Source of the DNA: Bacteroidetes bacterium UBA6161
Lineage (GTDB): Bacteria > Bacteroidota > Bacteroidia > NS11-12g > UBA955
Reading direction: 5' to 3'
Length of the DNA stretch: 64,000 nt
Assembly (NCBI GenBank): GCA_002422315.1
Contig: DIUJ01000068.1
Coordinates: 144,299-208,298 of the forward strand
Both the position numbers and the translations under genes were made by a program. Shown in pieces: positions 26,461 through 35,504 of this stretch. The notes under the pieces are model-generated. The model worked only from the letters and a program-made list of their open reading frames with translations, was not told the origin of the DNA and searched no databases. The first letter of the stretch is position 1; every line of letters begins with the position of its first letter.

Positions 26461-27033
26461 ATGGAAAACAAGAACTACTCGTTAATTTACAGAACAATAC
26501 ATTGGCTAATAGCAATTTCTTTTGTATTGCTAATGATTACTATTTTTTTAAGAATGTATTGGATGAATAAAACCCATGTTTCTGATATAATTGCAGATTT
26601 TCTAAAAGACAAATCATTTTCTTTGACTGAAGAGGAAAGGATTTTATTGGCAAAAAAAATAAGAAAACCTATGTGGCAATGGCATATTTACATAGGGTAT
26701 TTTTTGGTTGGTATTTTTAGTTTAAGAATGGTTTTACCTCTATTTGGTATAATGCCTTTACCAAATCCTATGCAACAAAAAATATCACAAGTGGTTAAAA
26801 TTCAAAAATGGGTGTATCTCTTATTTTATTTATGTGTTTCTATTTCATTAGTAACTGGTTTACTTATAGAATTTGGACCAAAGGAATGGAAATCTTCTGT
26901 TGAAAATATTCATGAGTTATCAATCTATTATCTATTAACGTATATAGCACTGCATTTGGCGGGCATTCTTTATGCAGATTTTGTTAGCGACAAAGGAATA
27001 ATTTCCAGAATGATAGGTGGGGGAAATAAGTAA
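26461..27033 (+). CDS. Membrane cytochrome b (b561-like, di-haem)
   Basis: A 190-residue integral membrane protein with four hydrophobic helices. Candidate haem ligands occur one per helix: His in YRTIHWLIA, WQWHIYIGY, NIHELSIYY and IALHLAGI, consistent with two b haems of the cytochrome b561/hydrogenase-type b family. The ATG at 26461 (MENKNYSLIYR) is preferred over one at 26437, because homologues of this type begin just before the first helix; this is judgement. The upstream seven-haem cytochrome could be an electron partner, but the tRNA and its terminator separate them. It abuts convergent ligA with no gap. Confidence 0.8.
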   Translation: MENKNYSLIYRTIHWLIAISFVLLMITIFLRMYWMNKTHVSDIIADFLKDKSFSLTEEERILLAKKIRKPMWQWHIYIGYFLVGIFSLRMVLPLFGIMPLPNPMQQKISQVVKIQKWVYLLFYLCVSISLVTGLLIEFGPKEWKSSVENIHELSIYYLLTYIALHLAGILYADFVSDKGIISRMIGGGNK

Positions 27034-29058
27034 TTATGGTTTGGGCAAAAAATGTATAAGCGCAAGGAACTCTTCTTCCGATAAAATTTTAATACCTAAT
27101 TCATTGGCCTTTTGTAATTTGGCAGGACCCATATTTTCTCCTGCAACTAAGTAATCTGTTTTAGAAGTCACACCAGATCCATTTTTGCCGCCATTGCTTT
27201 CTACCAAATCCTTTATTTGGTCTCTAGTTAATAGGTTAAATGTACCAGAAATAACAACCGTTTTACTTCTTAATATTTCTGAAGATGGAATATCCTCCTC
27301 TTTAGTTTCTATCTCAAATTGAAGTCCTGCGTTTTTTAATTCATTTATTGTATGGATGTTTTCCTCTTTGCTAAAATAATCAATAACTGAAGAAGCTATC
27401 CTATCTCCAATTTCATCTACTTTACATAAATCTTCATAGGAAGCAATCATAAGTTTGTCTATTGATTTAAAATGCTTAGATAGTTTTTTTGCAACTGTTT
27501 CACCAACAAAACGAATACCTAAAGCAAATAAAACTCTAGAAAAAGAAATTTGCTTTGAAGACTCAATTCCTTCTAAAATATTTAAAACAGATTTTTCAGC
27601 CATTCTTTCTAAACAAACGAGTTCTTCAAATCTAAGTTTATATAAATCTTGAAGTTGCTTTATTAGGCCATGTTTATGTAGTTGTTCTATAGTTTCTTCT
27701 CCTATTCCATCTATATTCATAGCTTTTTTGCTTATAAAATGTTGGAATTTCCCAACTATTTGAGGAGGACATGCATTGTAATTTGGACAGTAGTGATTCG
27801 CTTCTCCATCATTTCTGATTAATGTTGAATGGCACTCCGGGCAAAGGATTGGCATTGAGATTAATTCTGCATTTACATCCCTTTTGCTTTTTTCAATTCC
27901 AGTTATTTTAGGTATGATTTCGCCTCCTTTTTCTATATAAACCCAGTCTTTAGAATGTAAATCTAATCTTTCAATTTCGTTGGCGTTATGCAAAGAAGCT
28001 CTTTTTACGGTAGTACCTAAAAGTAGGACAGGAGCTAAGTTTGCTACTGGGGTAATAGCACCGGTTCTTCCGACTTGAAAATCTACACTTAATAGTTGTG
28101 TAAGAGCAGCTTCTGTTTGGTATTTGTAAGAGATTGCCCAGCGAGGTACTTTGGCAGTAAATCCAAGTTCATTTTGTTGGTCAAAATTATTTACTTTTAT
28201 CACTACGCCATCTATATCAAAACTTAATTTTTTCTTTTTAGAATCCCATTCTTTGATATACTCTAATACCTCGTCTATATTTTTACATTTCTTAGTATAT
28301 TCCGAAATTTTAATTCCCCATTTTTGAGCCTCTATAAGGCTTTCGTAATGGGAATGGAAATCTTTATTGTCACAAATAACATGGTATAGATATATATCAA
28401 GAGGTCTTTTTGCTACCTCTGAAGAATCTAATAGTTTTAATGAACCTGCAGCTACATTTCTAGGGTTTGCATAAGTTGCTTCTCCAGCTAATGTTCGTTT
28501 TTCATTTAATTTTTCAAATGCTTTTCTATGCATAAATATTTCCCCTCTAAATTCTATTTTTTGGGGAGCATTTGAAGGTAGTTTGGTAATCAAAGATTTA
28601 ATTGTTTTAACATTTTCAGTTACATCGTCTCCCTCAAGCCCATTTCCACGAGTTAGTGCTCTAGATAGTTCTTTGTTTTCATATATCAGGGAAATGGCTA
28701 AACCGTCTATTTTTAGTTCACATGTATATTCATAATTTTCGGTTCCTAATAATTTATATACCCTTTGGTCAAATTCTCTAATTTCCTCTTCATTGTACGT
28801 ATTACCTAAGGAAAGCATCGGCTTTTCATGGGCTATAGTTTGAAAAGATTTATTTACTTTTCCTCCTACTTTTTGAGTAGGAGAGTCCTCATCAAAAAAA
28901 TCCGGATATTTTGATTCTAGTGCTTCTAGTTCTTTTAGTTTTATATCAAATTCATAATCTGATATAACGGGCTCTGCCTTTACATAATATAAATAATTAT
29001 GTTCTTTTAATTCTGCTCTTAATGCATTTATTTTTTCAATAATAAATAAATCGCTCAT
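27034..29058 (-). CDS. ligA: NAD+-dependent DNA ligase
   Basis: A 674-residue LigA, sealing nicks in replication and repair. Domains in order: Ia NAD-binding helices (1-70), adenylation domain with the nucleophile Lys116 in CELKIDGLAI and RGNGLEGDDVTENV, OB fold (from about 320, TGAITPVANLAPVLL), Cys4 zinc finger (CPECH..CPNYNAC), helix-hairpin-helix repeats (NIDGIGEETIEQL; CKVDEIGDRIASSV) and a C-terminal BRCT domain (TVVISGTFNLLTRDQIKDL). All elements are present at the normal length. It ends directly against the cytochrome b gene on the opposite strand. Confidence 0.97.
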   Translation of the reverse strand: MSDLFIIEKINALRAELKEHNYLYYVKAEPVISDYEFDIKLKELEALESKYPDFFDEDSPTQKVGGKVNKSFQTIAHEKPMLSLGNTYNEEEIREFDQRVYKLLGTENYEYTCELKIDGLAISLIYENKELSRALTRGNGLEGDDVTENVKTIKSLITKLPSNAPQKIEFRGEIFMHRKAFEKLNEKRTLAGEATYANPRNVAAGSLKLLDSSEVAKRPLDIYLYHVICDNKDFHSHYESLIEAQKWGIKISEYTKKCKNIDEVLEYIKEWDSKKKKLSFDIDGVVIKVNNFDQQNELGFTAKVPRWAISYKYQTEAALTQLLSVDFQVGRTGAITPVANLAPVLLLGTTVKRASLHNANEIERLDLHSKDWVYIEKGGEIIPKITGIEKSKRDVNAELISMPILCPECHSTLIRNDGEANHYCPNYNACPPQIVGKFQHFISKKAMNIDGIGEETIEQLHKHGLIKQLQDLYKLRFEELVCLERMAEKSVLNILEGIESSKQISFSRVLFALGIRFVGETVAKKLSKHFKSIDKLMIASYEDLCKVDEIGDRIASSVIDYFSKEENIHTINELKNAGLQFEIETKEEDIPSSEILRSKTVVISGTFNLLTRDQIKDLVESNGGKNGSGVTSKTDYLVAGENMGPAKLQKANELGIKILSEEEFLALIHFLPKP

Positions 29059-29193
29059 GATGCAAATGTGCTAAAAAAGTGCAGATAACAGCGCATTAAT
29101 TCACATAATTTTCCCACATCCAATTTTGGTATACAAATTACCATGTATTAGAAATAAACAATATTTAGCATCTTTGTAGATATAAATCATGCA

Positions 29194-30459
29194 ATGAATA
29201 AACACATTTTCTTAATCCTTCACTTGTTCCTTTTCTTAAATTCCTATTTAGTTAAAGCTCAAACATCGAACATTAAAAATAAAGTTATAGAAAATAGAAA
29301 TCCTTTCCAAGAATTGGCTGTTGGTCAAAATGTTTCATGTTCCTTTGATTTTAAAATCCACAATACTTCAATGGCTGCATTGGATGTATATGAAATTGAA
29401 GATACTGACAACACACAGGAAGTTAAGTTTTTGTTAAAGCTAATTAAAAGAACAGAAAATCAAAGTGTTTGGGAGTTTGAACAAAAAAAAATAGAGGTAG
29501 ATTTTTTTAATTTTATAATAAATAGGATTGTAAAAGGAGTAGAAAAAATAGAATTGACAGAGGAAGAACAAAATAACCTGTTGTCTACTTTTCGATTTCA
29601 GTTCACTGTAAATCATTACAATAGGAATATTGCGATGAATGATTCTAATTCGATAAGGCAAATTTTAGCGGCTTATAAAACTGCATGCCAAAACGTAAAT
29701 AAGAGGGTTTTGGATTTTGAAATGGAAAGTTATGAGTACAATGAAGAAGAGGCTAATCCTATGTGGGAAGAAAATACTACAAATGAAATTTCGGAAGTAG
29801 AATTACCTACGCTTGATTTTTCGGAAGATTGGAATAATAATATTAACCTAATTGATTATGGAGATAAAACCTCTAGCGTAAATGTGCTAGGATTTAACTA
29901 CTATGGTGAAGAAGTTGATCAGTTAATGGGTTTTTTAAATGAGTTTAAAATGGATTTATATTCTATAACTTTTGACTCTTTAGTGTTTCAAGAGAGCTTG
30001 TTTTTTGACATGTTGTTCCCATATATTCAATCCGTGTTTGATGTATACAATATGAATACAGATGATAAACAAGGTTATTCAAACATTGATTTAACCCCCA
30101 AAAAGCAAATAGATTATTGGAATATTGGATTTTATAATTATTATACAAATACCCTAAACGATACCATGACAAAAGAAGGTACTTGGTTCACAAACAAACA
30201 AAATGATGAGATCATACAAAGAAATCAAAATGAATTTTTTAGGACGATATTTTCTTCATATTTTAAAAGTAAAGGAATAGAGGAGGGTATAGATTTTAGC
30301 GAAGCTTTTACTTTCTTAGAGTCAACAAAAGTGATGGATTATGGGAGAATAAAAATTAAGACCATAAAGAATGAAAGTAAACAGGAGGTATCATTTACAA
30401 AATCATTAGAAGATAAAGTTGGATTCCGAATGGATTATAATTTGAAAATAGAATATTAG
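29194..30459 (+). CDS. Secreted protein of unknown family
   Basis: A 421-residue protein with a clear signal peptide (about 1-22, ending LVKAQ). I do not recognise a domain. The mature protein is acidic and Asn-rich, without Cys pairs, without repeats, and without a T9SS sorting domain at the C-terminus (ends RMDYNLKIEY). It has alternating strand-like segments such as SVWEFEQKKIEVDFFNFII and a middle helical part, MGFLNEFKMDLYS. It is alone between its own start region and a shared terminator with queA. A periplasmic or surface location is inferred from the signal only. Confidence 0.65.
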   Translation: MNKHIFLILHLFLFLNSYLVKAQTSNIKNKVIENRNPFQELAVGQNVSCSFDFKIHNTSMAALDVYEIEDTDNTQEVKFLLKLIKRTENQSVWEFEQKKIEVDFFNFIINRIVKGVEKIELTEEEQNNLLSTFRFQFTVNHYNRNIAMNDSNSIRQILAAYKTACQNVNKRVLDFEMESYEYNEEEANPMWEENTTNEISEVELPTLDFSEDWNNNINLIDYGDKTSSVNVLGFNYYGEEVDQLMGFLNEFKMDLYSITFDSLVFQESLFFDMLFPYIQSVFDVYNMNTDDKQGYSNIDLTPKKQIDYWNIGFYNYYTNTLNDTMTKEGTWFTNKQNDEIIQRNQNEFFRTIFSSYFKSKGIEEGIDFSEAFTFLESTKVMDYGRIKIKTIKNESKQEVSFTKSLEDKVGFRMDYNLKIEY

Positions 30460-30463
30460 AAAC

Positions 30464-30494
30464 AAAAAAAGCTACCTTTTAGATAGCTTTTTTT
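30464..30494. terminator. Bidirectional terminator between the secreted-protein gene and queA
   Basis: A-run, then GCTA-rich stem (AAAGCTA..TAGCTTT around a CCTTTTAGA loop), then T-run. It can serve both convergent genes. Confidence 0.8.
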
Positions 30495-30510
30495 GTTGAT
30501 ATTTAGTTAA

Positions 30511-31557
30511 TTATAGAATTAGCATTGCATCCCCATAACACATAAACCTGTAGTTGTGCTCCAACGCTTCTTTATAGGCTCTTAATAAAAAGTCGTGACC
30601 TGCAAAAGCAGAGGTAAGCATTAAATGGGTAGAACAAGGAGCATGGAAATTTGTAATTAATCCATTTGCTACTGCAAAATCATAATAAGGAAATATGAAT
30701 TTGCCTGTCCATCCCTCAGAAGGATTAAGGGTTCTGGAAGAAGAAACAGAGGATTCTATAGCTCTAAGAACACTTGCTCCAACAGCAACTACTTTCTTTT
30801 TTAATTCTTTAGATTCATTCACTAGTCTTGTAGTTTCGTCCGAGATTATAAAGTTTTCGGAATCCATTTTGTGTTTGGTAAGATCTTCTACTTCTACATC
30901 CTTAGTGGTTCCCATGCCTAAATGCAGGGTCATGTTAGCGAATCTAACCCCTTTTATATCCATACGGATCATAAGTTCTCTGCTAAAGTGAAGCCCAGCA
31001 GTAGGAGGAGCAATTGCACCTTCGTTTGTAGCAAATATTGTTTGGTATCTCTCTGCGTCAATCTCTTCGGGTTCTCTTCCTAAATATTTTGGGATTGGAG
31101 TTTGTCCAATCTTTTTCACAATTTGAATAAGCTCTTCGCTAGTTCCGTCAAAAATAAATCGTATGGTTCTGCCCCTAGAGGTGGTATTGTCTATTACCTC
31201 AGCTACAAGATCATCGTTACCGAAATATAATTTGTTGCCAACTCTGATTTTTCTAGCTGGGTCTACCAAAACATCCCAATATTTCATTTCTTGGTTTAAT
31301 TCTCTTAATAAAAAAACTTCGATTTGGGCACCAGTTTTTTCTTTGTTTCCTATTAGTCTAGCTGGAAATACTTTTGTATCGTTTATAACGAAAGTATCTT
31401 TGTCATCAAAATATTCAAGAATATCTTTGAATGTTCTATGTTCAATAGTTTGGGTATCTCTGTGAAGAACCATTAATTTACTATCGTCTCTATTTGGCAG
31501 AGGGTATTTTGCAATTCTGTCTTCTGGCAAATCAAATTTAAATTGGGATAGTTTCAT
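30511..31557 (-). CDS. queA: S-adenosylmethionine:tRNA ribosyltransferase-isomerase
   Basis: A 348-residue QueA, which transfers the ribosyl moiety of SAM to preQ1 at tRNA position 34 to give epoxyqueuosine. Family features: [13 protein letters not shown] at the N-terminus, [38 protein letters not shown] split over residues 150-172, and [14 protein letters not shown]-terminal [14 protein letters not shown] is also typical. Length is standard. It stands alone, with its own promoter and terminator. Confidence 0.97.
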   Translation of the reverse strand: MKLSQFKFDLPEDRIAKYPLPNRDDSKLMVLHRDTQTIEHRTFKDILEYFDDKDTFVINDTKVFPARLIGNKEKTGAQIEVFLLRELNQEMKYWDVLVDPARKIRVGNKLYFGNDDLVAEVIDNTTSRGRTIRFIFDGTSEELIQIVKKIGQTPIPKYLGREPEEIDAERYQTIFATNEGAIAPPTAGLHFSRELMIRMDIKGVRFANMTLHLGMGTTKDVEVEDLTKHKMDSENFIISDETTRLVNESKELKKKVVAVGASVLRAIESSVSSSRTLNPSEGWTGKFIFPYYDFAVANGLITNFHAPCSTHLMLTSAFAGHDFLLRAYKEALEHNYRFMCYGDAMLIL

Positions 31558-31595
31558 ATTTACGTTTCTAAATTAATGCTTGGTTTAAAAGGCGA

Positions 31596-31627
31596 CAAAA
31601 TTACTTAATTTTAGTTCATTAAAACAA
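31596..31627 (-). promoter_or_regulatory. Promoter of queA
   Basis: On the minus strand TTG (plus CAA at 31625-31627), 21 bases, then TAATTTTG (plus CAAAATTA at 31596-31603). Confidence 0.6.
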
Positions 31628-31663
31628 TTTAATATGGCAATTATTTTTTAGGTATTTATTGTG

Positions 31664-31693
31664 TTTGTATTATCTATAAAGTACGTTACTTTG
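31664..31693 (+). promoter_or_regulatory. Probable promoter of the first FtsX-type permease
   Basis: TTG at 31664-31666, 19 bases, TTACTTTG at 31686-31693 (one mismatch to TAnnTTTG), 25 bases before the ATG. Confidence 0.45.
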
Positions 31694-31718
31694 TTGGAGT
31701 AATAGTAAAGTAAAATAA

Positions 31719-33020
31719 ATGAAATCAAATAAAGTAATTTTAGCTTTCGTTTTGTTTAGAGAGAGTGTTTCAATGGCAGTTAAAACAATACAATATCAAA
31801 AGATTAGGTCATTTTTATCCGTACTTGGCATTAGTATTGGAATTTTTTCAATTGTTATGGTTTATACACTTATTAGCTCCTTAGAAATTCAGATTAAAGA
31901 TAGTTTAAAGTCCTTAGGAAATAATGTGGTATATATTGATGTTTTTCCATGGGAATCAGAAAATAGGAGGGAATACCCTTGGTGGAAATATGTAAATAGA
32001 CCTAAGCCTAGTTTAAAAGAATTTGCAAGATTGGATTTGAGTCCTTTAGAAAACTTAGTAGAATACAAAGCATTTTCAGTTACAGCCGCTAGAGAAAATA
32101 TTAAGAATCCTTTAAATCAGGTAAGTATAGAAAATATTTCGCTAAAAGGTATAAGCGTAGACTTTAATAAAATAAGAGAGATGGAGATAGAATATGGACG
32201 ATATTTTACCCATAGTGAAATGGAAAATGGTGTAGGTAGCGCCTTAATAGGAAGTAAAATAGCGACTCAACTTTTTGGGAATATAGAAGATGCAATAAAT
32301 AAAGAAATTAAGATAGGTAACAACAAGATAAAAGTAATTGGAGTACTTAAAACCGAGGGAGAAAATATGATGGGGATGAGTATGGATGAAGAGATTTATA
32401 TACCTGTTTTTTATTTTAATTACTTATATAGTTCTAATTTAAATAGTTATAGCCCAACTATATTGTTAAAAGCAAAAGCTAATGTGGGGCTTGATGCAAT
32501 GGCTTTGGAACTTAAAGGGGTATTTAGATCAATAAGGAGGTTGGATCCTGCCGAAGAGGATGATTTTGCACTGAATAAAGTAACTTTCTTAACCCAATAT
32601 TTAGATGATTTTTTTGGAACAGTTAATTTATTTGGTTTAGTTATAGGAGGGTTTTCCTTATTGGTAGGAGGGTTTGGTGTTGCCAATATTATGTTCGTTT
32701 CTGTAAAAGAGAGAACCAATATTATTGGGATTCAAAAAGCTTTGGGAGCTAAAAATTCGTCTATACTCCAGCAGTTTTTAACAGAGTCTGTGATATTATG
32801 CATTTTTGGGGGACTTATAGGTATGTTTTTTGTTTGGATTGTTTTGTTGGCAGGAAACATGTATTTGGGTACAACAGATCAGACTTTTAGAATGGTTCTT
32901 ACCATAGAAAACATAGGCAGTGGGGTGGTATTTTCTGTAGTTACTGGATTGGTCGCAGGTATTGTTCCTGCATGGTCTGCATCTAAACTAGAACCGGTAG
33001 AAGCTATTAGGGCTAATTAA
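31719..33020 (+). CDS. FtsX/MacB-type ABC transporter permease
   Basis: A 433-residue inner-membrane permease of the MacB/FtsX family. Topology is typical: one helix near the N-terminus (FLSVLGISIGIFSIVMVYTL, about 36-55), a large periplasmic MacB_PCD domain (about 60-290) and three C-terminal helices (GLVIGGFSLLVGGFGVANIM; CIFGGLIGMFFVWIVLLAG; GVVFSVVTGLVAGIVPAWS). The conserved cytoplasmic coupling segment VKERTNIIGIQKALGAK is present, as is the terminal ASKLEPVEAIRAN. No ATP-binding subunit gene is next to it. Its last 8 bases overlap the convergent GNAT-like gene. Confidence 0.92.
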   Translation: MKSNKVILAFVLFRESVSMAVKTIQYQKIRSFLSVLGISIGIFSIVMVYTLISSLEIQIKDSLKSLGNNVVYIDVFPWESENRREYPWWKYVNRPKPSLKEFARLDLSPLENLVEYKAFSVTAARENIKNPLNQVSIENISLKGISVDFNKIREMEIEYGRYFTHSEMENGVGSALIGSKIATQLFGNIEDAINKEIKIGNNKIKVIGVLKTEGENMMGMSMDEEIYIPVFYFNYLYSSNLNSYSPTILLKAKANVGLDAMALELKGVFRSIRRLDPAEEDDFALNKVTFLTQYLDDFFGTVNLFGLVIGGFSLLVGGFGVANIMFVSVKERTNIIGIQKALGAKNSSILQQFLTESVILCIFGGLIGMFFVWIVLLAGNMYLGTTDQTFRMVLTIENIGSGVVFSVVTGLVAGIVPAWSASKLEPVEAIRAN

Positions 33021-34146
33021 AATTGTAGCGATAGGTTATATGTTTTTTGTTTTCTTCTACTTTTAATTTGTTGAATAAAGCAAGCATTTTGGGATTAAAA
33101 CTCCCCACCCAAGCTAGTTCAGCTGTTTCAATGTGTTTGAATTTTTCTTTTCGAAGTATTCTATACATTTCATACAATAAGGCAACTTCTAAACCTAAAT
33201 TGTGTTTTGATGGAACAACTCCAAATACTAAGCCTTTTACTTTATTTATTTTATTAAAGGATAGTAAGAATTGTATTTTTTGAATCAACCCTAGCTTTCC
33301 ATTAAATTTTCTAAATATTTGGTTTACATCCATTATTGTAATAAAAAAACCAATTGGTTCTTGTTTTTCGTAAAGTATAAGGTTCAATTCTTTGTGAGCT
33401 ACTTGAAGCATTTTCGACATTATACTTAGAAAATTCTTTTTATCTAGCGGCTTAAAGTTTTCGTAAACAGTAGGCCAAGTTGTATTATAAATATGCAAGA
33501 AGTCGTTACACAACTTTTCTCTACTTATTTCATTTGCCGACAAAATTTTATAATTAGGATTAGCAAAAACTCTTTTTGAAACTGTTTCAAATTTATTGGT
33601 TTCAAAATTTGCAAGTGTGATTTTTGAAGTGGTTTGCTCAAAGTCTATAATAAATCCATATTCTTCAAAAAAAGATTGGTAATAAGGGGGATTGTAATTT
33701 TGTCCGTAGCTTGGGGATTCGTGGAATCCTTTTACTAAAAGTCCCCAGAAACTATCTCTTTCTCCAAAATTTATAGGGCCTATAAATGAATCAAATCCAT
33801 TTGATTTAATCCAATTTTTTGCAGTATCCAATAGCAGATATGCAACCTTTTGATTTTGAATAGAGTCAAAAAATCCAATACCAGCAGTGGCCATTTCCCC
33901 TGGTTTTTGGCTGTAAAAAGCCGCAATTTTACCAACAGGTTTAGAATTTTCATAAACAACCCATCGAATGGCTTTCCCATACTTAAAGTTTTCGTTTACT
34001 TTTGGATTAAATATATTTTCAATATCCTTATCCAAGGGTCTTATATATGCTTTAGAATCTGCATATACAAAAAGTGGTACTCTAAAGAAATCTTTTTGTT
34101 GTTTGTTGGTTTTAACTTCTTTAATGATGAGAGAGTTTGTATCCAT
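33013..34146 (-). CDS. GNAT-like acetyltransferase-family protein
   Basis: A 377-residue soluble protein resembling large bacterial GNAT-superfamily members. Evidence: VVYENSKPVGKIAAFYS and GIGFFDSIQNQKVAYLLLDTA, a beta-strand/helix pattern like the acetyl-CoA-binding motif, then a second lobe with LILYEKQEPIGFFITIMDV and VFGVVPSKHNLGLEVALLYEM. The acyl acceptor is unknown. The start at 34146 (MDTNSL) is preferred over 34164, because a minus-strand promoter (TTG-N17-TAAATTTG) has its -7 box at 34162-34169, overlapping the upstream ATG. It lies between two permease genes of the same family. Confidence 0.72.
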   Translation of the reverse strand: MDTNSLIIKEVKTNKQQKDFFRVPLFVYADSKAYIRPLDKDIENIFNPKVNENFKYGKAIRWVVYENSKPVGKIAAFYSQKPGEMATAGIGFFDSIQNQKVAYLLLDTAKNWIKSNGFDSFIGPINFGERDSFWGLLVKGFHESPSYGQNYNPPYYQSFFEEYGFIIDFEQTTSKITLANFETNKFETVSKRVFANPNYKILSANEISREKLCNDFLHIYNTTWPTVYENFKPLDKKNFLSIMSKMLQVAHKELNLILYEKQEPIGFFITIMDVNQIFRKFNGKLGLIQKIQFLLSFNKINKVKGLVFGVVPSKHNLGLEVALLYEMYRILRKEKFKHIETAELAWVGSFNPKMLALFNKLKVEENKKHITYRYNFN

Positions 34147-34161
34147 GGTATAAAAGAGAAA

Positions 34162-34189
34162 CAAATTTATTCGTGCCTAAGTGCTTCAA
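34162..34189 (-). promoter_or_regulatory. Promoter of the GNAT-like gene
   Basis: Plus strand CAAATTTA at 34162-34169 (minus TAAATTTG) and CAA at 34187-34189 (minus TTG), 17-base spacing. It overlaps the end of the upstream permease gene and fixes the start at 34146. Confidence 0.6.
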
Positions 34190-35441
34190 TCGGATCAAGT
34201 TTAGAGGCCTTTCGAGCTGGATATATTCCCGCTGTTATTCCAACTATAAAGCTAATGCTAACTGCTACCAATATCCAAAGCCAAGGAATTACAAAAGGCG
34301 TATTCATTAAAAGCCCTACCATATTCCCAATAGTAATCCCTAGTATAATTCCTAAAAGCCCACCTAATTGACAAATTACCAAAGCTTCTGTAAGAAATTG
34401 GGTTAAAATACTTCTTTTTGTTGCCCCAAGTGCTTTTCGAGTTCCAATTTCTTTTGTTCTTTCAGTAACAGAAACCAGCATGATGTTCATAAGACCAATA
34501 GCTGCGCCAAGTAAGGTAATAAAAGAGATAATGGTAGCAGCAAAAGTAATTGCATACAAATTTTGCTTTAGGTCATTTACCAAGGCATCACTTTTACTGA
34601 TCTCAAAATTATTAGACTCGATAGGCTTTAAATTTCGAATACTTCTCATTGCAAGTATGGCTTCATCCATTACAAATTCTATATTTTTAATATTTGAAAC
34701 GGAAGCGGAGATTACAAAATTGGTATTGGCATTTAAGTATTTGCCTTTTGCATGATTTACTGGAATATATACAACTCTATCTTCTCCCCCAAAGCCCATG
34801 CTTGAACCTTTTTTCTCTAAAACTCCAATGACTTTATATCTGTTCCCATTGTAGCTTATAAAACTATCTAAAATTGGCCCTTTGAAAAGAGCTTTTTTAA
34901 TATCCATACCCACAATAGCTACAGGAGTTCCAAGTTGCATTTCTGTAAGAGAAAAATTACGGCCTTCTATAATTTCTGTACCACTTATTGTAATATAGTT
35001 TTCATCTATGGCTAGTATTCTTGAATTTGGATTGGTTTGGCCATATTCGGATTTAATGGTTTGAGCCATCCCAATGGCAGCAGAAATACTCACATCTGCT
35101 TGATTACTCATTCGGTTTTTAAATGCTACAGCCTGATTGAAAGAGATAATAGTGTATACAATATTCTCGCTTTCATTTTTACCTTTTATCCTGCCAGTTC
35201 CAGATTTGTTTCTAACCGTAAAGGAATTTGCTCCCATTTTATTGAAATTAGCCATTATTGCTTTATCCAAACCCTCAATAGCTGTTAGCATTCCAACAAG
35301 AGACATAATACCAATTGCAATAATTAGGCCTGTGATTATAGTTCTTAGTTTAGAACCCAGGATACTTTTCCATGCAATATTTAAATTTTCCTTAATTTCC
35401 AAGTGATATACAATAGGCTTCAAATATCTTGTTTTTTTCAA
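34167..35441 (-). CDS. FtsX/MacB-type ABC transporter permease (second)
   Basis: A 424-residue permease with the same fold as the one at 31.7 kb: first helix TIITGLIIAIGIMSLVGMLT (about 34-53), periplasmic domain (about 58-300), three C-terminal helices (FAATIISFITLLGAAIGLMN; LVICQLGGLLGIILGITIGN; ILVAVSISFIVGITAGIYPA) and coupling segment VTERTKEIGTRKALGATK. It ends KASKLDPIEALRHE. The two permeases are related but clearly different paralogues. No ABC ATPase lies beside it. It is divergent from lipB. Confidence 0.92.
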   Translation of the reverse strand: MKKTRYLKPIVYHLEIKENLNIAWKSILGSKLRTIITGLIIAIGIMSLVGMLTAIEGLDKAIMANFNKMGANSFTVRNKSGTGRIKGKNESENIVYTIISFNQAVAFKNRMSNQADVSISAAIGMAQTIKSEYGQTNPNSRILAIDENYITISGTEIIEGRNFSLTEMQLGTPVAIVGMDIKKALFKGPILDSFISYNGNRYKVIGVLEKKGSSMGFGGEDRVVYIPVNHAKGKYLNANTNFVISASVSNIKNIEFVMDEAILAMRSIRNLKPIESNNFEISKSDALVNDLKQNLYAITFAATIISFITLLGAAIGLMNIMLVSVTERTKEIGTRKALGATKRSILTQFLTEALVICQLGGLLGIILGITIGNMVGLLMNTPFVIPWLWILVAVSISFIVGITAGIYPARKASKLDPIEALRHE

Positions 35442-35493
35442 GAATAAAGTAATATAGTTTGGCGATATTTAAAATTAAGTTGGGATAAATATA

Positions 35494-35501
35494 TATTTTT
35501 G
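35494..35501 (+). promoter_or_regulatory. -7-like box TATTTTTG only 3 bases before the lipB ATG
   Basis: TATTTTTG fits TAnnTTTG, but its G is at 35501 and the ATG starts at 35505, so a transcript from it would have essentially no leader. No TTG is present at the usual distance. It may be a chance match. Confidence 0.3.
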
Positions 35502-35504
35502 CGC

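Noticed and set aside
33850..34371. A 173-codon plus-strand open frame antisense to the GNAT-like and permease genes
   Set aside because: It lies opposite two clear genes, has no domain and atypical composition; a shadow of AT-rich coding DNA.
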